Below are positions 8,433 to 16,456 of a stretch of 64,000 nt of DNA, piece after piece. Source of the DNA: VXNE01 sp965217825 (GTDB lineage: Bacteria > Pseudomonadota > Gammaproteobacteria > Pseudomonadales > Azotimanducaceae); assembly GCA_965217825.1 (NCBI GenBank), contig OZ244571.1, positions 310,001-374,000 of the forward strand, written 5' to 3'. A program made the translations under genes and the position numbers. The notes under the pieces were generated by a model. The model had not been told where the DNA came from. It did not search any database and worked only from the letters and a program-made list of their open reading frames with translations. Each line of letters begins with the position of its first letter. Position 1 is the stretch's first letter.

Positions 8433-8841
8433 CGCCCGATCTCAACACGAGTCCGGCAGCTTGTTTGACAACGGCCGAGGGAATGTTCGGACTGTCCGGA
8501 TTCACCGTCACCTTCTCCAGCCTCGAATTCACGACCAAATCCATGTCCTCAAGCGGAATGGACCCCAATAAAACGCCGTCTCCAAGCACCAATGCGCCGG
8601 TGTAACAAGACCTGTTCGCAAACTTTACCCGTACGGGGCCGACATAGGGGACGAGCACATGCTTGCCGTCCGCCGTAGTGACCTCTCGCCTTTCCAGTTC
8701 CTTGAGGTCCAGTTGAACAGCGACGTGCTCCGGCACGCACAATGTTATCGATCCAGTGTCCACCAGGGCACTGACAGTGAGGGGCGACAACGCGTCGTCT
8801 CGGGGATTCGACAGGTCGATGTCCGTATAGATCAAGCCCAT
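8269..8841 (-). CDS. Retropepsin-like aspartic protease, clan AA family, with run-on C-terminus
   Basis: The N-terminal roughly 128 residues look like the small clan AA aspartic proteases of bacteria: MGLIYTDIDLSNPRDD start, catalytic ALVDTGSIT, a VGPVRVKFANRS strand and LGSIPLEDMDLVV with the closing NPDSPNIPSAVVK. Family members usually end about there. This frame instead runs on for about 60 Arg/Gly/Ser-rich residues antisense to the end of queC, so the native stop was probably lost to a small indel or substitution. I chose the ATG at 8841 because the family starts there; an ATG 14 codons upstream at 8883 is also in frame. The substrate is unknown. Confidence 0.72.
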   Translation of the reverse strand: MGLIYTDIDLSNPRDDALSPLTVSALVDTGSITLCVPEHVAVQLDLKELERREVTTADGKHVLVPYVGPVRVKFANRSCYTGALVLGDGVLLGSIPLEDMDLVVNSRLEKVTVNPDSPNIPSAVVKQAAGLVLRSGVSLGRRSHRGRWRQRNLRGGCDSYRTCRRRGRRCRVDSRKGFRRSRCRERLRAE

Positions 8842-9023
8842 CGCGGGTTCCCCTTCGCGGTATTTCAGTTTGTTGATCCCCAACGCGCCAGGATAACCGC
8901 GAATTGCGAGCGCCGCCGTCGTCCTCCTCGCGACTACGTATGATTATCACCGACACGAGCCGCGTCAAACCAATGCACGGGGAAACACAGGATTTGGACC
9001 TCTTCAGACGCCTTTGGCGCGTT

Positions 9024-9099
9024 TGGCGGGCCATCTGGGACTCGAACCCAGGACCAACGGGCTAAAAGCCCGCTACTCTACCAACTGAGCTAACGACCC
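9024..9099 (-). tRNA. tRNA-Lys (anticodon UUU), left copy
   Basis: Read on the minus strand, this 76-base gene begins GGGTCGTTAGCTCAGTTGG, has anticodon loop CTTTTAG (UUU, Lys), a TTCGAGTC T-loop, a paired acceptor stem with G-U wobbles and an encoded CCA end after discriminator G. A near-identical gene with the same promoter lies at 24730-24805 in the same orientation. Confidence 0.96.
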
Positions 9100-9117
9100 C
9101 GGTCGCGAGCGACGTGC

Positions 9118-9146
9118 ATTGTATGCACGCGCTGGAGAGCGAACAA
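9118..9146 (-). promoter_or_regulatory. Promoter of left tRNA-Lys
   Basis: On the minus strand, a -35 box TTGTTC (9141-9146) lies exactly 17 bases from a -10 box TACAAT (9118-9123), with the tRNA 5' end 18 bases further. The same boxes and spacing occur before the second tRNA-Lys. Confidence 0.75.
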
Positions 9147-9176
9147 GACAACATGACAGTTCCACTCCGGCGCCGG

Positions 9177-10718
9177 TCATCGCCCCATCGCTGCCCGGGA
9201 GAGAAAGATCGGAAACTCGGCCCGCACTCGTGCGTCGATTTCGTCGCTGACGTGGCGCGGTACATGATGGGCGAGAATATCCCGTTTCTTGTGGATGGCC
9301 TGATGCAGCAGAACCGGCTTGCCTTGTTCCTCCCAGACGGTCGGGCTCGTGCGGTCGCTGAAGTCCGGATAAATATACTCGCTCTGCATCACCCGCAAGG
9401 TATTCTCGGAACCCAGGTAATGACCTACCCCGCTGCTGCAGATCTGTTCGATTTCAGCGAAGCTCAGCGTATCGGAGTTGACTTCGATCCCGCGGGTAGC
9501 GCGCCCGACAGATCCAAGGAGGTCGTTGTCCAAGAGCAGGCTCTCGGGACACGTGCCCAATAGACTGGCGTACATGCCGGCGGATTCATAAACGATGTTC
9601 GCCCCGGACAAGGCGGCTGACAGCACCGTTGCAGCACGTTCCGCGCCCGCTTGAAAGTCCGGAAACTTGGCGTCGCTCATGCCGCAAGCGGTGCCGAAGG
9701 GCAGGTCGAAATGGTTGCCGACCTGGGCGCAGGCGGCGGACAGCAGGCCCTGCTCCGGCGAGCCGCCGCTCATCGCCCCGGTACGCAGGTCCGAAACGAA
9801 CGGCCAGGCTCCGAGAATCGCCGGTGCGCCGGGTTCGATCGCGTTCACATAGATCAGTCCGCCGAGGCACTCTGCCCAGGCTTGAGAGACCGTCCCGGCA
9901 AGATAGGCGGGCGCCGTCGCACCGGCTTGGCCCGCCGACAACAGCAATACCGGCATGCCGCCCTGCACCGCTACCCGCAAGCATTCGAGGGCATCGGTGG
10001 CGAACTTCAGCGGCGGCACCACGAAGCAGTTGGACTGACTGACAAACGGTCGCGCCCGCCACTCGGCCTCGCCGCCGGCGATCATGTGCAGCATCTGCAG
10101 GCTCTTCTCGAGGTGCGGACCTACCGCCCAACTGGAACCGACGTGCTTGCTGGTGCCCATCACCGCGCAGTAGACAGTATTGATGTCCAGCGCATAGTTG
10201 TCGGAAATATCCCGAGGGACGCAGGTCCGCTGAAACATGTGAATGTGCTCGCAGGTGTCGGCGATGCGCGCCATGTCGTAGAGATCCTGCGCCTCGGAAT
10301 CCCGGTAAAGGCCGTTCTCCGAGTCGGCCACCATGACCGCGGCGCCGGCGGTGGAGAAGTGCACCCTGGTGCCGCTCAAGTCCAGGTCCCACTGCGGATT
10401 CTGACCGTGCAGCACCAGATTCCGCCGCGCTTGCTGCAACGTCCGTTCGACCAGACTTCGCGGCATGCGCAAACGCCCGTCGTCGCCGAGCACGGCGCCA
10501 ACCGCAGTGCAGGTTTCGATGCAGTGAGGTGTGGCATCGGCGAAACCCACCCGGTCGAGAATCCCGAAGGCGTTGTCCGCGATGGCCGCAACGCCGGCGG
10601 CGGACAAGGGCTGGAATTGTCCGCCGGTCTGCCCCGGCCGAACCGGTTTGACCGCTTCAGCCAAGGGCGCGGCACGCTCGGCTTTGCGCGCCCGTCTACC
10701 GCCTGATCTTCGAGCCAT
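9177..10718 (-). CDS. MttB-family (trimethylamine/betaine) corrinoid methyltransferase, non-pyrrolysine type
   Basis: This 513-residue protein belongs to the trimethylamine methyltransferase (MttB, COG5598) family. These enzymes move a methyl group from a quaternary or tertiary amine to the cobalt of a partner corrinoid protein. Recognisable stretches include QPLSAAGVAAIADNAFGILDRVG, DLSGTRVHFSTAGAAVMV, SFAEIEQICSSGVGHYLGSENTL and the C-terminal PTVWEEQGKP. The frame has no in-frame TAG, so it is not a pyrrolysine enzyme; characterised non-Pyl homologs demethylate glycine betaine and similar compounds. I chose the ATG at 10718, preceded by AAGGAGAG, over an in-frame ATG at 10793. Its partners lie next to it on the same strand. 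The substrate is inferred only from family. Confidence 0.88.
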   Translation of the reverse strand: MARRSGGRRARKAERAAPLAEAVKPVRPGQTGGQFQPLSAAGVAAIADNAFGILDRVGFADATPHCIETCTAVGAVLGDDGRLRMPRSLVERTLQQARRNLVLHGQNPQWDLDLSGTRVHFSTAGAAVMVADSENGLYRDSEAQDLYDMARIADTCEHIHMFQRTCVPRDISDNYALDINTVYCAVMGTSKHVGSSWAVGPHLEKSLQMLHMIAGGEAEWRARPFVSQSNCFVVPPLKFATDALECLRVAVQGGMPVLLLSAGQAGATAPAYLAGTVSQAWAECLGGLIYVNAIEPGAPAILGAWPFVSDLRTGAMSGGSPEQGLLSAACAQVGNHFDLPFGTACGMSDAKFPDFQAGAERAATVLSAALSGANIVYESAGMYASLLGTCPESLLLDNDLLGSVGRATRGIEVNSDTLSFAEIEQICSSGVGHYLGSENTLRVMQSEYIYPDFSDRTSPTVWEEQGKPVLLHQAIHKKRDILAHHVPRHVSDEIDARVRAEFPIFLSRAAMGR

Positions 10719-10871
10719 GGCAGCTCTCCTTACAGCAATTCTGAACCGGAGGTCCACCCTCCATGGATCCCTGTCTCCCAACCGTTGCTGCAAGAGGCGA
10801 TTGCGACAACACCGTTAACTCGAATGTCTCGCTAACCTTGCCACGCGGACGTTGCACTTCGGCTCGGCAGC

Positions 10872-12923
10872 TTAACTTGAATTCGATTGCCGAGGGGGCA
10901 ATATCTTCCTTCCCGAGCGCCGGCCCCGCGCTCGGGCCGGCCCGTCCGGGCCGGACGCAGCAGGGCGCCTGGCCCGATCGGGGAAGATGTCGCCCAGGCG
11001 GGCGAATGTGTCCGCCCCATGCGGTATCGCCATGGCATCGACAAAGTACGCCTGGAATTTCGGCTCGATGGCCGTCTCCACTTTCTCCACGCTCTTGACC
11101 ACCGACTCGATCTCGCGCCGGGAGGCCTGGTTCAACAGGGCGATTCTGGCTCCGTGGCCGGCTGCGTTGCCTGCCGCTGAAACCGCATCAATCGGGCAGT
11201 CCGGAATCATGCCGAGGGCCATGGCGTAGCGCACATCGATGTGGCTGCCGAAGGCGCCGGCCAGGCGAATTCGATCAACCGAGCTCACTTCAAGACGGTC
11301 CATCAGCAGCCTGATGCCGGCAAACAGGGCCGCCTTGGCGAGTTGAATCTGACGCACATCGGTTTGTGTGACCGTGACCTGTTTGCCATGGATGACGAAG
11401 GAGAAGGTGCGGCCATTCCGAACCAGGCGAGGCGTGCGGCTCGCCTGGCCACCGTCGATCACCCCGTCGCTGGTGAGGATGCCCGCCAGCCACATCTCCA
11501 CCACCGCCTCGATGATCCCGGAACCGCAAATGCCGGTGACGCCCTGCGCCGGCAGTGCGTCGCTGAATCCCGGCTGGTCGGACCAGAGATCCGAGCCGAT
11601 CACGCGAATCCGGGTCTCCAGGGTGACCGGGTCGATCCGTACCCGTTCTATGGCGCCGGGCGCAGCGCGCTGGCCGGCGCTGACCTGGGCGCCTTCAAAG
11701 GCCGGTCCGGTCGGACTGGAGCAGGACAGCAGCCGCTGGTCGTTGCCGAGCACGATTTCCGCATTGGTACCGATGTCCACCAGCAGGCTGACCGCCCCGC
11801 TCCGGTGGGGTTGCTCGCAAAGCACCACCCCAGCGGTATCGGCGCCGACATGACCGGCGATACAGGGCAGCACATAGGCTACGGCGCCTGGATTGACCTC
11901 AAGGCCAAGGTCTCGGGCCGCCAGGTCGACAGACTCCTCTACCGCCAGCGCGAAGGGCGCCCCGCCAAGCTCCACCGGGCTGATGCCGAGCAGCAGATGA
12001 TGCATGATCGGGTTGCACACGAACGTCAGGCTGAGGATGTCCTGCGGGTCGACGCCGCCGTCCGCTACGGTTCCGGCCACGAGCTCGTTGACGGCTCGAC
12101 GCACCTCCCGGGTCAGTTCATCGCTGCCCTTAGGGTGCATCATGACGTAGGAGACCCGGCTCATCAGGTCCTCGCCAAAGCGGATCTGAGGATTCATCAT
12201 GCCGTTCGAACAGAGCACGTCGCCACTGCTGAGGTCGCATAGATGGGCGGCAATGGTGGTTGAACCGACGTCGATCGCCAGACCGTAAATGGACTCCTTG
12301 AAGCCTGACCAGATTGCGAGAATTTCCGCATCCTGATGGACGGCGACCGTGACCGACCACCCGCCGGCCCGCAATATGCCTTGCAGGTCGGGCAGCAACG
12401 CCGCCGGAAACGCCGGGCGCAGACCCCATTGCGTCTGCAATGCATCGAGCAGGCGCGTCAGGTCGCTGCCCGAGCCCTTGAGATCCGCAGGCGCCACTTC
12501 CACCAGGTAGAGACGAACGACCGGATCCAGGCGGATAGGCCGCGAGTCGGCGGCCTTGCGCACGACCTGGCGGTGAACCTGGCTTTCCGGCGGCACGTCG
12601 ATCAGCAGATCGCCTTGAATGACGGCTTGGCAACTCAGGCGGTGGCCCGGCGCCAGCGGCCGGTTGCGCCCCCCAAAGCGGGTCTCGACGGCGCCGGCGG
12701 GGGACAGGTGCTCCGGCTTGGAAACGATGCCGTGCTTGGGAAAGTTGCCTTCGCTGCAAACGACGCGGCAACGCCCGCAGAGCCCGCGGCCACCGCAGAT
12801 GGAGGCGATGTCCACGCCGAGTTCCCACGCCGCTTGCAGCACCGGTGTGCCGAGCGGAAACTGGCCACGCCGGCCGGACGGCGTGAAAACCAGCCAAGCC
12901 TGGGGTTTGGTTTCCACTTCCAT
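10872..12923 (-). CDS. Ferredoxin-ASKHA (DUF4445) reductive activator of corrinoid protein
   Basis: This 683-residue protein has an N-terminal 2Fe-2S ferredoxin domain (ASICGGRGLCGRCRVVC, with a further Cys in HRLSCQA) and a long C-terminal ASKHA ATPase-like domain (YGLAIDVGSTTIAAHLCDL, LLVDIGTNAEIVLGN, GICGSGIIEAV, LAGAFGSHID). This is the layout of RACo/RamA-like activators, which reduce inactive Co(II) corrinoid to Co(I) using ATP. The start is the ATG at 12923, 20 bases after the pterin-binding gene. The frame is open far upstream antisense to its neighbours; that is shadow coding. It completes the corrinoid methyltransferase set. Confidence 0.88.
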   Translation of the reverse strand: MEVETKPQAWLVFTPSGRRGQFPLGTPVLQAAWELGVDIASICGGRGLCGRCRVVCSEGNFPKHGIVSKPEHLSPAGAVETRFGGRNRPLAPGHRLSCQAVIQGDLLIDVPPESQVHRQVVRKAADSRPIRLDPVVRLYLVEVAPADLKGSGSDLTRLLDALQTQWGLRPAFPAALLPDLQGILRAGGWSVTVAVHQDAEILAIWSGFKESIYGLAIDVGSTTIAAHLCDLSSGDVLCSNGMMNPQIRFGEDLMSRVSYVMMHPKGSDELTREVRRAVNELVAGTVADGGVDPQDILSLTFVCNPIMHHLLLGISPVELGGAPFALAVEESVDLAARDLGLEVNPGAVAYVLPCIAGHVGADTAGVVLCEQPHRSGAVSLLVDIGTNAEIVLGNDQRLLSCSSPTGPAFEGAQVSAGQRAAPGAIERVRIDPVTLETRIRVIGSDLWSDQPGFSDALPAQGVTGICGSGIIEAVVEMWLAGILTSDGVIDGGQASRTPRLVRNGRTFSFVIHGKQVTVTQTDVRQIQLAKAALFAGIRLLMDRLEVSSVDRIRLAGAFGSHIDVRYAMALGMIPDCPIDAVSAAGNAAGHGARIALLNQASRREIESVVKSVEKVETAIEPKFQAYFVDAMAIPHGADTFARLGDIFPDRARRPAASGPDGPARARGRRSGRKILPPRQSNSS

Positions 12924-12943
12924 GCCCTCTGCAAGCCCTGGGA

Positions 12944-13849
12944 TCAGCCGCGCCGGCGCCGCCGGGGGCGGTTCCGCCGGTTCCCTCGCGCCCCGGCCAG
13001 CGCGCCGGGTTCGCGGTACTTGCCGATCCAGCGCACGCAATCGGGATCCTTGCCCATCATGACGTCGGCGCCAAGAACCGCCTGCATGACCTCGCCATGC
13101 AGAGGGTTGGTGATCGCAGACGTCATGCCGGCGCCGATCGCCATGGTGAGAAAGGCGCTGTTGATACCGTTTCGATTGGGCAGCCCGAAACTCACGTTGG
13201 ACGCGCCGCAGGTGGTATTGACCTTCAATTCCCCGCGCAAGCGGCTGACCAGGCGCATGACCTGCCGGCCAGCGGAGTTGATCGCGCCGATTGGCATAAC
13301 CAACGGATCGACCACCACGTCGCTGTGGGAAATGCCGTGGTCGTGCGCCCGTTCGACGATCTTCCTGGCCACGTCGAAGCGCACGTCGGGATCCTCGGAG
13401 ATGCCGGTTTCGTCGTTGGAAATAGCCACTACCGCGGCGCCATGCCGGGCTACCAGCGGCAGCACCGATTCCAGCCTGTCCTCTTCGCCGGTGACCGAGT
13501 TGACCAGCGCCTTGCCGCGATAGGCCGCCAAGCCGGATTCCAGCGCGGCGACAATGGAGGAATCGATGGACAGGGGCACGTCGGTTACCGACTGTACCAA
13601 TCTGATGGCTTCGGCCAGAATGGCGGGTTCGTCCGCCAGCGGGATGCCGGCGTTGACGTCCAGCATGTGGGCCCCGGCCGCAACCTGCGCGAGGGCGTCG
13701 GCGATCACGCGGTGGTAGTCTCCCGCCTTCATTTCCGCAGCCAAAACCTTGCGCCCGGTGGGGTTGATGCGCTCTCCTATGACCACGAAGGGCCGTTCGA
13801 AACCGATCGCCACCTCCCGGCTCGCGGAAGCGATAACCGTGTCCGTCAT
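12944..13849 (-). CDS. Pterin-binding (dihydropteroate synthase-like) methyltransferase
   Basis: A 301-residue TIM-barrel protein of the MetH/MtgA/MtvA pterin-binding family. It begins VIGERINPTGRKVLAAEMKAGDY and continues with GAHMLDVNAGIP, PLSIDSSIVAALE, ALVNSVTGEEDRL and GASNVSFGLPNRNGINSAFL, all close to the MetH pterin domain. The predicted role is to pass the methyl group from methyl-corrinoid to tetrahydrofolate, giving 5-methyl-THF. The ATG at 13849 overlaps the TGA of the metF remnant (ATGA). The C-terminus is very Arg-rich. Confidence 0.86.
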   Translation of the reverse strand: MTDTVIASASREVAIGFERPFVVIGERINPTGRKVLAAEMKAGDYHRVIADALAQVAAGAHMLDVNAGIPLADEPAILAEAIRLVQSVTDVPLSIDSSIVAALESGLAAYRGKALVNSVTGEEDRLESVLPLVARHGAAVVAISNDETGISEDPDVRFDVARKIVERAHDHGISHSDVVVDPLVMPIGAINSAGRQVMRLVSRLRGELKVNTTCGASNVSFGLPNRNGINSAFLTMAIGAGMTSAITNPLHGEVMQAVLGADVMMGKDPDCVRWIGKYREPGALAGARGNRRNRPRRRRRG

Positions 13850-14004
13850 GCCTTGGCCGCCGATTGGCGCTCGACGATGGTGTCCGGTATGCGCACGCCG
13901 GGGATGTTGTCGCGTATCCACTGCGCCGATGCCAGCGGCCGCACGCCCGCCAGGATGAACGCCCGTTCACGCGGGCGCACCGGCCACTGTCTCCTCCGGT
14001 ACAT
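13846..14004 (-). pseudogene. C-terminal remnant of a methylenetetrahydrofolate reductase-like gene
   Basis: The 52-codon frame starts at an ATG four bases after the preceding stop and ends with AGVRPLASAQWIRDNIPGVR and IPDTIVERQ. This resembles the tail of MetF-type reductases encoded in MttB clusters. The N-terminal catalytic and FAD-binding barrel is absent. The position, between the virulence-factor-family gene and the pterin methyltransferase, is where I would expect the full gene. An upstream AGGAGG could still drive translation of the short peptide. The assignment rests on the tail motif and context. Confidence 0.6.
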
Positions 14005-14008
14005 CCCT

Positions 14009-14320
14009 TCAACCCTCCTGCAAACCGTGATTGCGGATGAGCGCCAACAGCCGTGCGTCGGAATAGCCCGTGTCGATCTGGTCCGCCAGCCGGTCGGCGA
14101 CCGCCTGCAGATCCGGCGCCGCATCGTCCGCCTCCAGCCTGATCGGGTCGCGCGCCCATTCGTTGATGTAAGCATCGGCGCTGCGCTTCTTTGCCCGCAT
14201 GGCGGCGCGGTCAATGGCGTTCTGAAAGCGCGCGCTCAACACCACCTTGGCGCGCCTTCTACCCTGCCTGACGATAATCTGCGACGGAATGTCGCGCCAT
14301 CTCATCAGGATAGCGTCCAC
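14009..14320 (-). CDS. Small virulence-factor-family protein of MttB clusters
   Basis: A 103-residue protein resembling the small family annotated as virulence factor (PF13769), whose typical opening W-R-D-I-P-x-Q-V-I is seen here as RWRDIPSQIIVRQGRRRAKV, followed by LSARFQNAIDRAAMRAKKRSADAYINEW. The name is historical; biochemical function is unknown, but the family commonly sits next to DUF1638 and corrinoid methyltransferase genes. I chose the GTG at 14320, after GAGGG and four bases beyond the DUF1638 stop; an ATG five codons in is possible. Confidence 0.7.
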   Translation of the reverse strand: MDAILMRWRDIPSQIIVRQGRRRAKVVLSARFQNAIDRAAMRAKKRSADAYINEWARDPIRLEADDAAPDLQAVADRLADQIDTGYSDARLLALIRNHGLQEG

Positions 14321-14323
14321 GTG

Positions 14324-14923
14324 TCAGCCCTCGGCTATCCGGGCGACGCGGGTTTCCAATGCGCCGTAGCCGGTATGAACGTGGGTGAATTCAAGCCCAA
14401 GACGGGCTGCGGCCGCTCTGGCCCCGGCGAGCAGCCCCGAATCCCGGGTCTGCGACAGATAGGTCAGGCGCCGGTAGTTGCCGAAGAAGGCGTCAATCAG
14501 TTCCGGATGGCCGTCGAGCTGCAGAGTTTCCACGACGAGCCGATCAAAGAATCGCACCAGGAAATCGGTGAGGTAGAACGTGCCCGGCTCGTCATCGGCC
14601 AAGCGTTCGAAGAGCTCGGCGCCGGCGAAAAACTCATAGCAATGAAGCCCCGGCAGACGCTCCACGCCCGGATAGTCCTCCAGCACCCGGTCGATCCCGC
14701 CATAGGTGCCGCAGTCCGCATAGGCGATGAAGATGTGGCGGTACTGCCCCCGGGCCCGCGCAATCTCGGCACGCAGCCGGGGCGCGATCTGCGCCGGACG
14801 AAGGTGCAGTTCCGCGTCCAGGCAACGGATGCGCAGGTGGTCCCATCCGTTGGCGCACCGAATCGCGTGCAGTTCTCTGCCGAGAGCGCCGCAAGCGATC
14901 ACCAGCATGGGGTCCCGTTTCAT
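14324..14923 (-). CDS. DUF1638 protein of the corrinoid methyltransferase cluster
   Basis: This 199-residue protein matches the DUF1638 family (VIACGALGRELHAI, LHLRPAQIAPRLRAEI, HIFIAYADCGTYGGIDRVL, CYEFFAGAELFERL). Its cysteines and histidines (ACGAL, DCGTYGG, HCYEF) suggest a metal or thiol site. Members cluster with MttB-type genes, but no activity is established to my knowledge. The ATG at 14923 gives the family start; the open frame upstream is the palindromic repeat. The corrinoid gene lies upstream at 15178, separated by that repeat. Confidence 0.75.
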   Translation of the reverse strand: MKRDPMLVIACGALGRELHAIRCANGWDHLRIRCLDAELHLRPAQIAPRLRAEIARARGQYRHIFIAYADCGTYGGIDRVLEDYPGVERLPGLHCYEFFAGAELFERLADDEPGTFYLTDFLVRFFDRLVVETLQLDGHPELIDAFFGNYRRLTYLSQTRDSGLLAGARAAAARLGLEFTHVHTGYGALETRVARIAEG

Positions 14924-14927
14924 CCGC

Positions 14928-15121
14928 AGTGCCCCACAGCCGTCGCCTTCGGCTCCGGTCTCTTTCTTGCTAGGGGTATCCCCTCGCGCTCCCCGGCTGA
15001 AGGCTCTTTCTTGCGAGGGGTATCCCCTCGCGCTCCCCGGCTGAAGCTTGTTTTCTTGCGAGGGGTATCCCCTCGCGCTCCCCGGCTGAAGGCTCCGGCC
15101 CGGCCCCGCTCGTCGTCCAAG
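14928..15121 (+). repeat. Modular palindromic repeat, copy B, with inner hairpin module in three tandem copies
   Basis: The copy runs from AGTGCCCCACAGCCGTCG to CTCGTCGTCCAAG. The inner module of about 44-45 bases is repeated three times. Each unit has a GCGAGGGG-TAT-CCCCTCGC palindrome (14969-14987 with one mismatch, 15013-15031 and 15058-15076 perfect) followed by GCTCCCCGGCTGAAG. The terminal hairpin found in other copies is deleted, leaving GTCCAAG. It fills most of the gap between the corrinoid and DUF1638 genes and stops four bases before the DUF1638 ATG. Confidence 0.88.
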
Positions 15122-15177
15122 TTTTGCCTCGCTCGCGTCGCTTCGGCGGGCCAGCGTCCCGTCCCCCGAGTTCCTCA

Positions 15178-15894
15178 TCATCTGTAGTTGTGCCTATTCC
15201 GCATCAGGTGTGTGGCAGTTTCCACCGCAGTGGCGGCATCCCGGCAATAGGCGTCCGCGCCCACGGCCTTGCCGAATTCCTCGTTCAGCGGCGCACCGCC
15301 GACCAGCACAATGTAGTCGTCGCGGATTGATTGGGTCACCAGTTCGTCGATGACCACTTTCATGTACGGCATGGTGGTGGTCAGCAGGGCCGACATGCCG
15401 AGAATGTCCGGCTGGTGCTCTTGCAGCGCCTCCAGAAATTCTTCAACGCTGTTGTTGACGCCGATATCGACGATCTCGAAACCCGCGCCTTCCATCATCA
15501 TTCCGACCAGGTTCTTGCCGATGTCGTGAATGTCGCCCTTGACGGTACCGATCACCATCTTGCCCACCGGCTTGGCGCCCGTCTCCGCCAGCAACGGCCG
15601 CAGTATGGTCATGCCGCCCTTCATGGCGTTGGCGGCCAGCAGCACCTCGGGCACGAACAGAATCCCGTCGCGAAAGTCGACGCCGACGATCTGCATGCCG
15701 CCCACCAGGGCATCGTTCAGGACCTTGTCCGCCGCCCAGCCCCGCTGCAGCAGAATCTCCGTGCCTTCGACGATTTCATCCCTTAGGCCGTCGTACAGAT
15801 CGTCGTGCATCTGCTCGATCAGTTCTTCGTCGTCGAGTTCGGAGAGGACGAGATCGTCTTCCTGCTCGCCGGCCGCGTCTTTGCCGTCGTTCAT
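15178..15894 (-). CDS. Corrinoid (B12-binding) methyl-carrier protein, MtbC/MttC type
   Basis: A 238-residue protein with an N-terminal acidic region, a helical cap domain (about residues 25-100, including AADKVLNDALVGGMQIVG and FVPEVLLAANAMKGGM) and a Rossmann-like B12-binding domain with the cobalt-ligand motif GDIHDIGKN (D-x-H-x-x-G), SALLTTTMPYM and VLVGGAPLN. It carries the methyl group between the MttB-type enzyme and the pterin methyltransferase. The ATG at 15894 follows a GGAGG site; the upstream open frame is not family-like. It is the first gene of the minus-strand cluster. Confidence 0.92.
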   Translation of the reverse strand: MNDGKDAAGEQEDDLVLSELDDEELIEQMHDDLYDGLRDEIVEGTEILLQRGWAADKVLNDALVGGMQIVGVDFRDGILFVPEVLLAANAMKGGMTILRPLLAETGAKPVGKMVIGTVKGDIHDIGKNLVGMMMEGAGFEIVDIGVNNSVEEFLEALQEHQPDILGMSALLTTTMPYMKVVIDELVTQSIRDDYIVLVGGAPLNEEFGKAVGADAYCRDAATAVETATHLMRNRHNYR

Positions 15895-16243
15895 CCAACT
15901 GCCTCCAACCACCAGATTTCCTGATGCGAAGACCTTAGTGGTTCCTGGCCGGAACCCGGTTGGGCCGCGAGCATAGGGGCAGGCAGACGCTTGTGGCGGG
16001 CGGTTTCGCGGCACGCCCAACCGCCCCGGCGGGCTCTCGACCGGCTGCCCCGTCTCACGGCCAATCTAGCGGCCTCGTGGCGGCATACTAGCAGTCACAA
16101 ATTGGAATCCGCAATGAAAAAACGTGCAGCAGCAAATGGGACTGTCCGCCTTTGCCAGCACCCGATCTGTCCGGTCTTGTCGCCGCCTATTGACGGGCAC
16201 AGCCCAGGCCAGCGGAGTTCGTGCGAAGGAGGCGGTTCAGTGG

Positions 16244-16362
16244 ACTCGGCAAGAGGCGCGCGGTCGGTCGGAGCGGTGGTTCGGCACGGCGAGGGGCGGC
16301 TGCCTCGGGAGCTGGCGCTGGAAGGGATCACGCGGATGGAGGAGGCGAACGCTCACCATTTT
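16244..16362 (+). pseudogene. Relic of a DDE-integrase-type (ISNCY-like) transposase
   Basis: Within the 562-base gap 15895-16456 two adjacent frames carry pieces of one transposase: QEARGRSERWFGTARG in one, then GEGRLPRELALEGITRMEEANA in the next. Together they match the C-terminal catalytic segment of ISNCY-type transposases (x-ARGRSER-F-x-T-x-QGRLP-EL). At least one frameshift separates them and the rest is missing. Otherwise this gap must hold the divergent promoters of the corrinoid and dehydrogenase genes; I see no clear boxes. Confidence 0.6.
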
Positions 16363-16456
16363 TGTTCTCCCGCCCAACGGCCGTCGTAATCCATTGCAAG
16401 TCAACCCCAAATGCCATGAGAATTCGGGCGGTGGCCATCCGCGGCCGGAGCATGCT

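Noticed and set aside
9651..10706. Long plus-strand frames opposite the MttB-type gene, and similar ones elsewhere (for example 13097-15187 and 25827-27731)
   Set aside because: High-GC antisense frames with no recognisable motif; the opposite strand carries clear protein families.
9177..10718. Pyrrolysine-containing trimethylamine methyltransferase
   Set aside because: The frame has no in-frame TAG, so this is a non-Pyl homolog.
10872..14159. One open frame of 1095 codons on the minus strand
   Set aside because: Only the part from the ATG at 12923 resembles an ASKHA-ferredoxin protein; the rest is an Arg/Gly-rich shadow of the pterin methyltransferase and virulence-factor-family genes.
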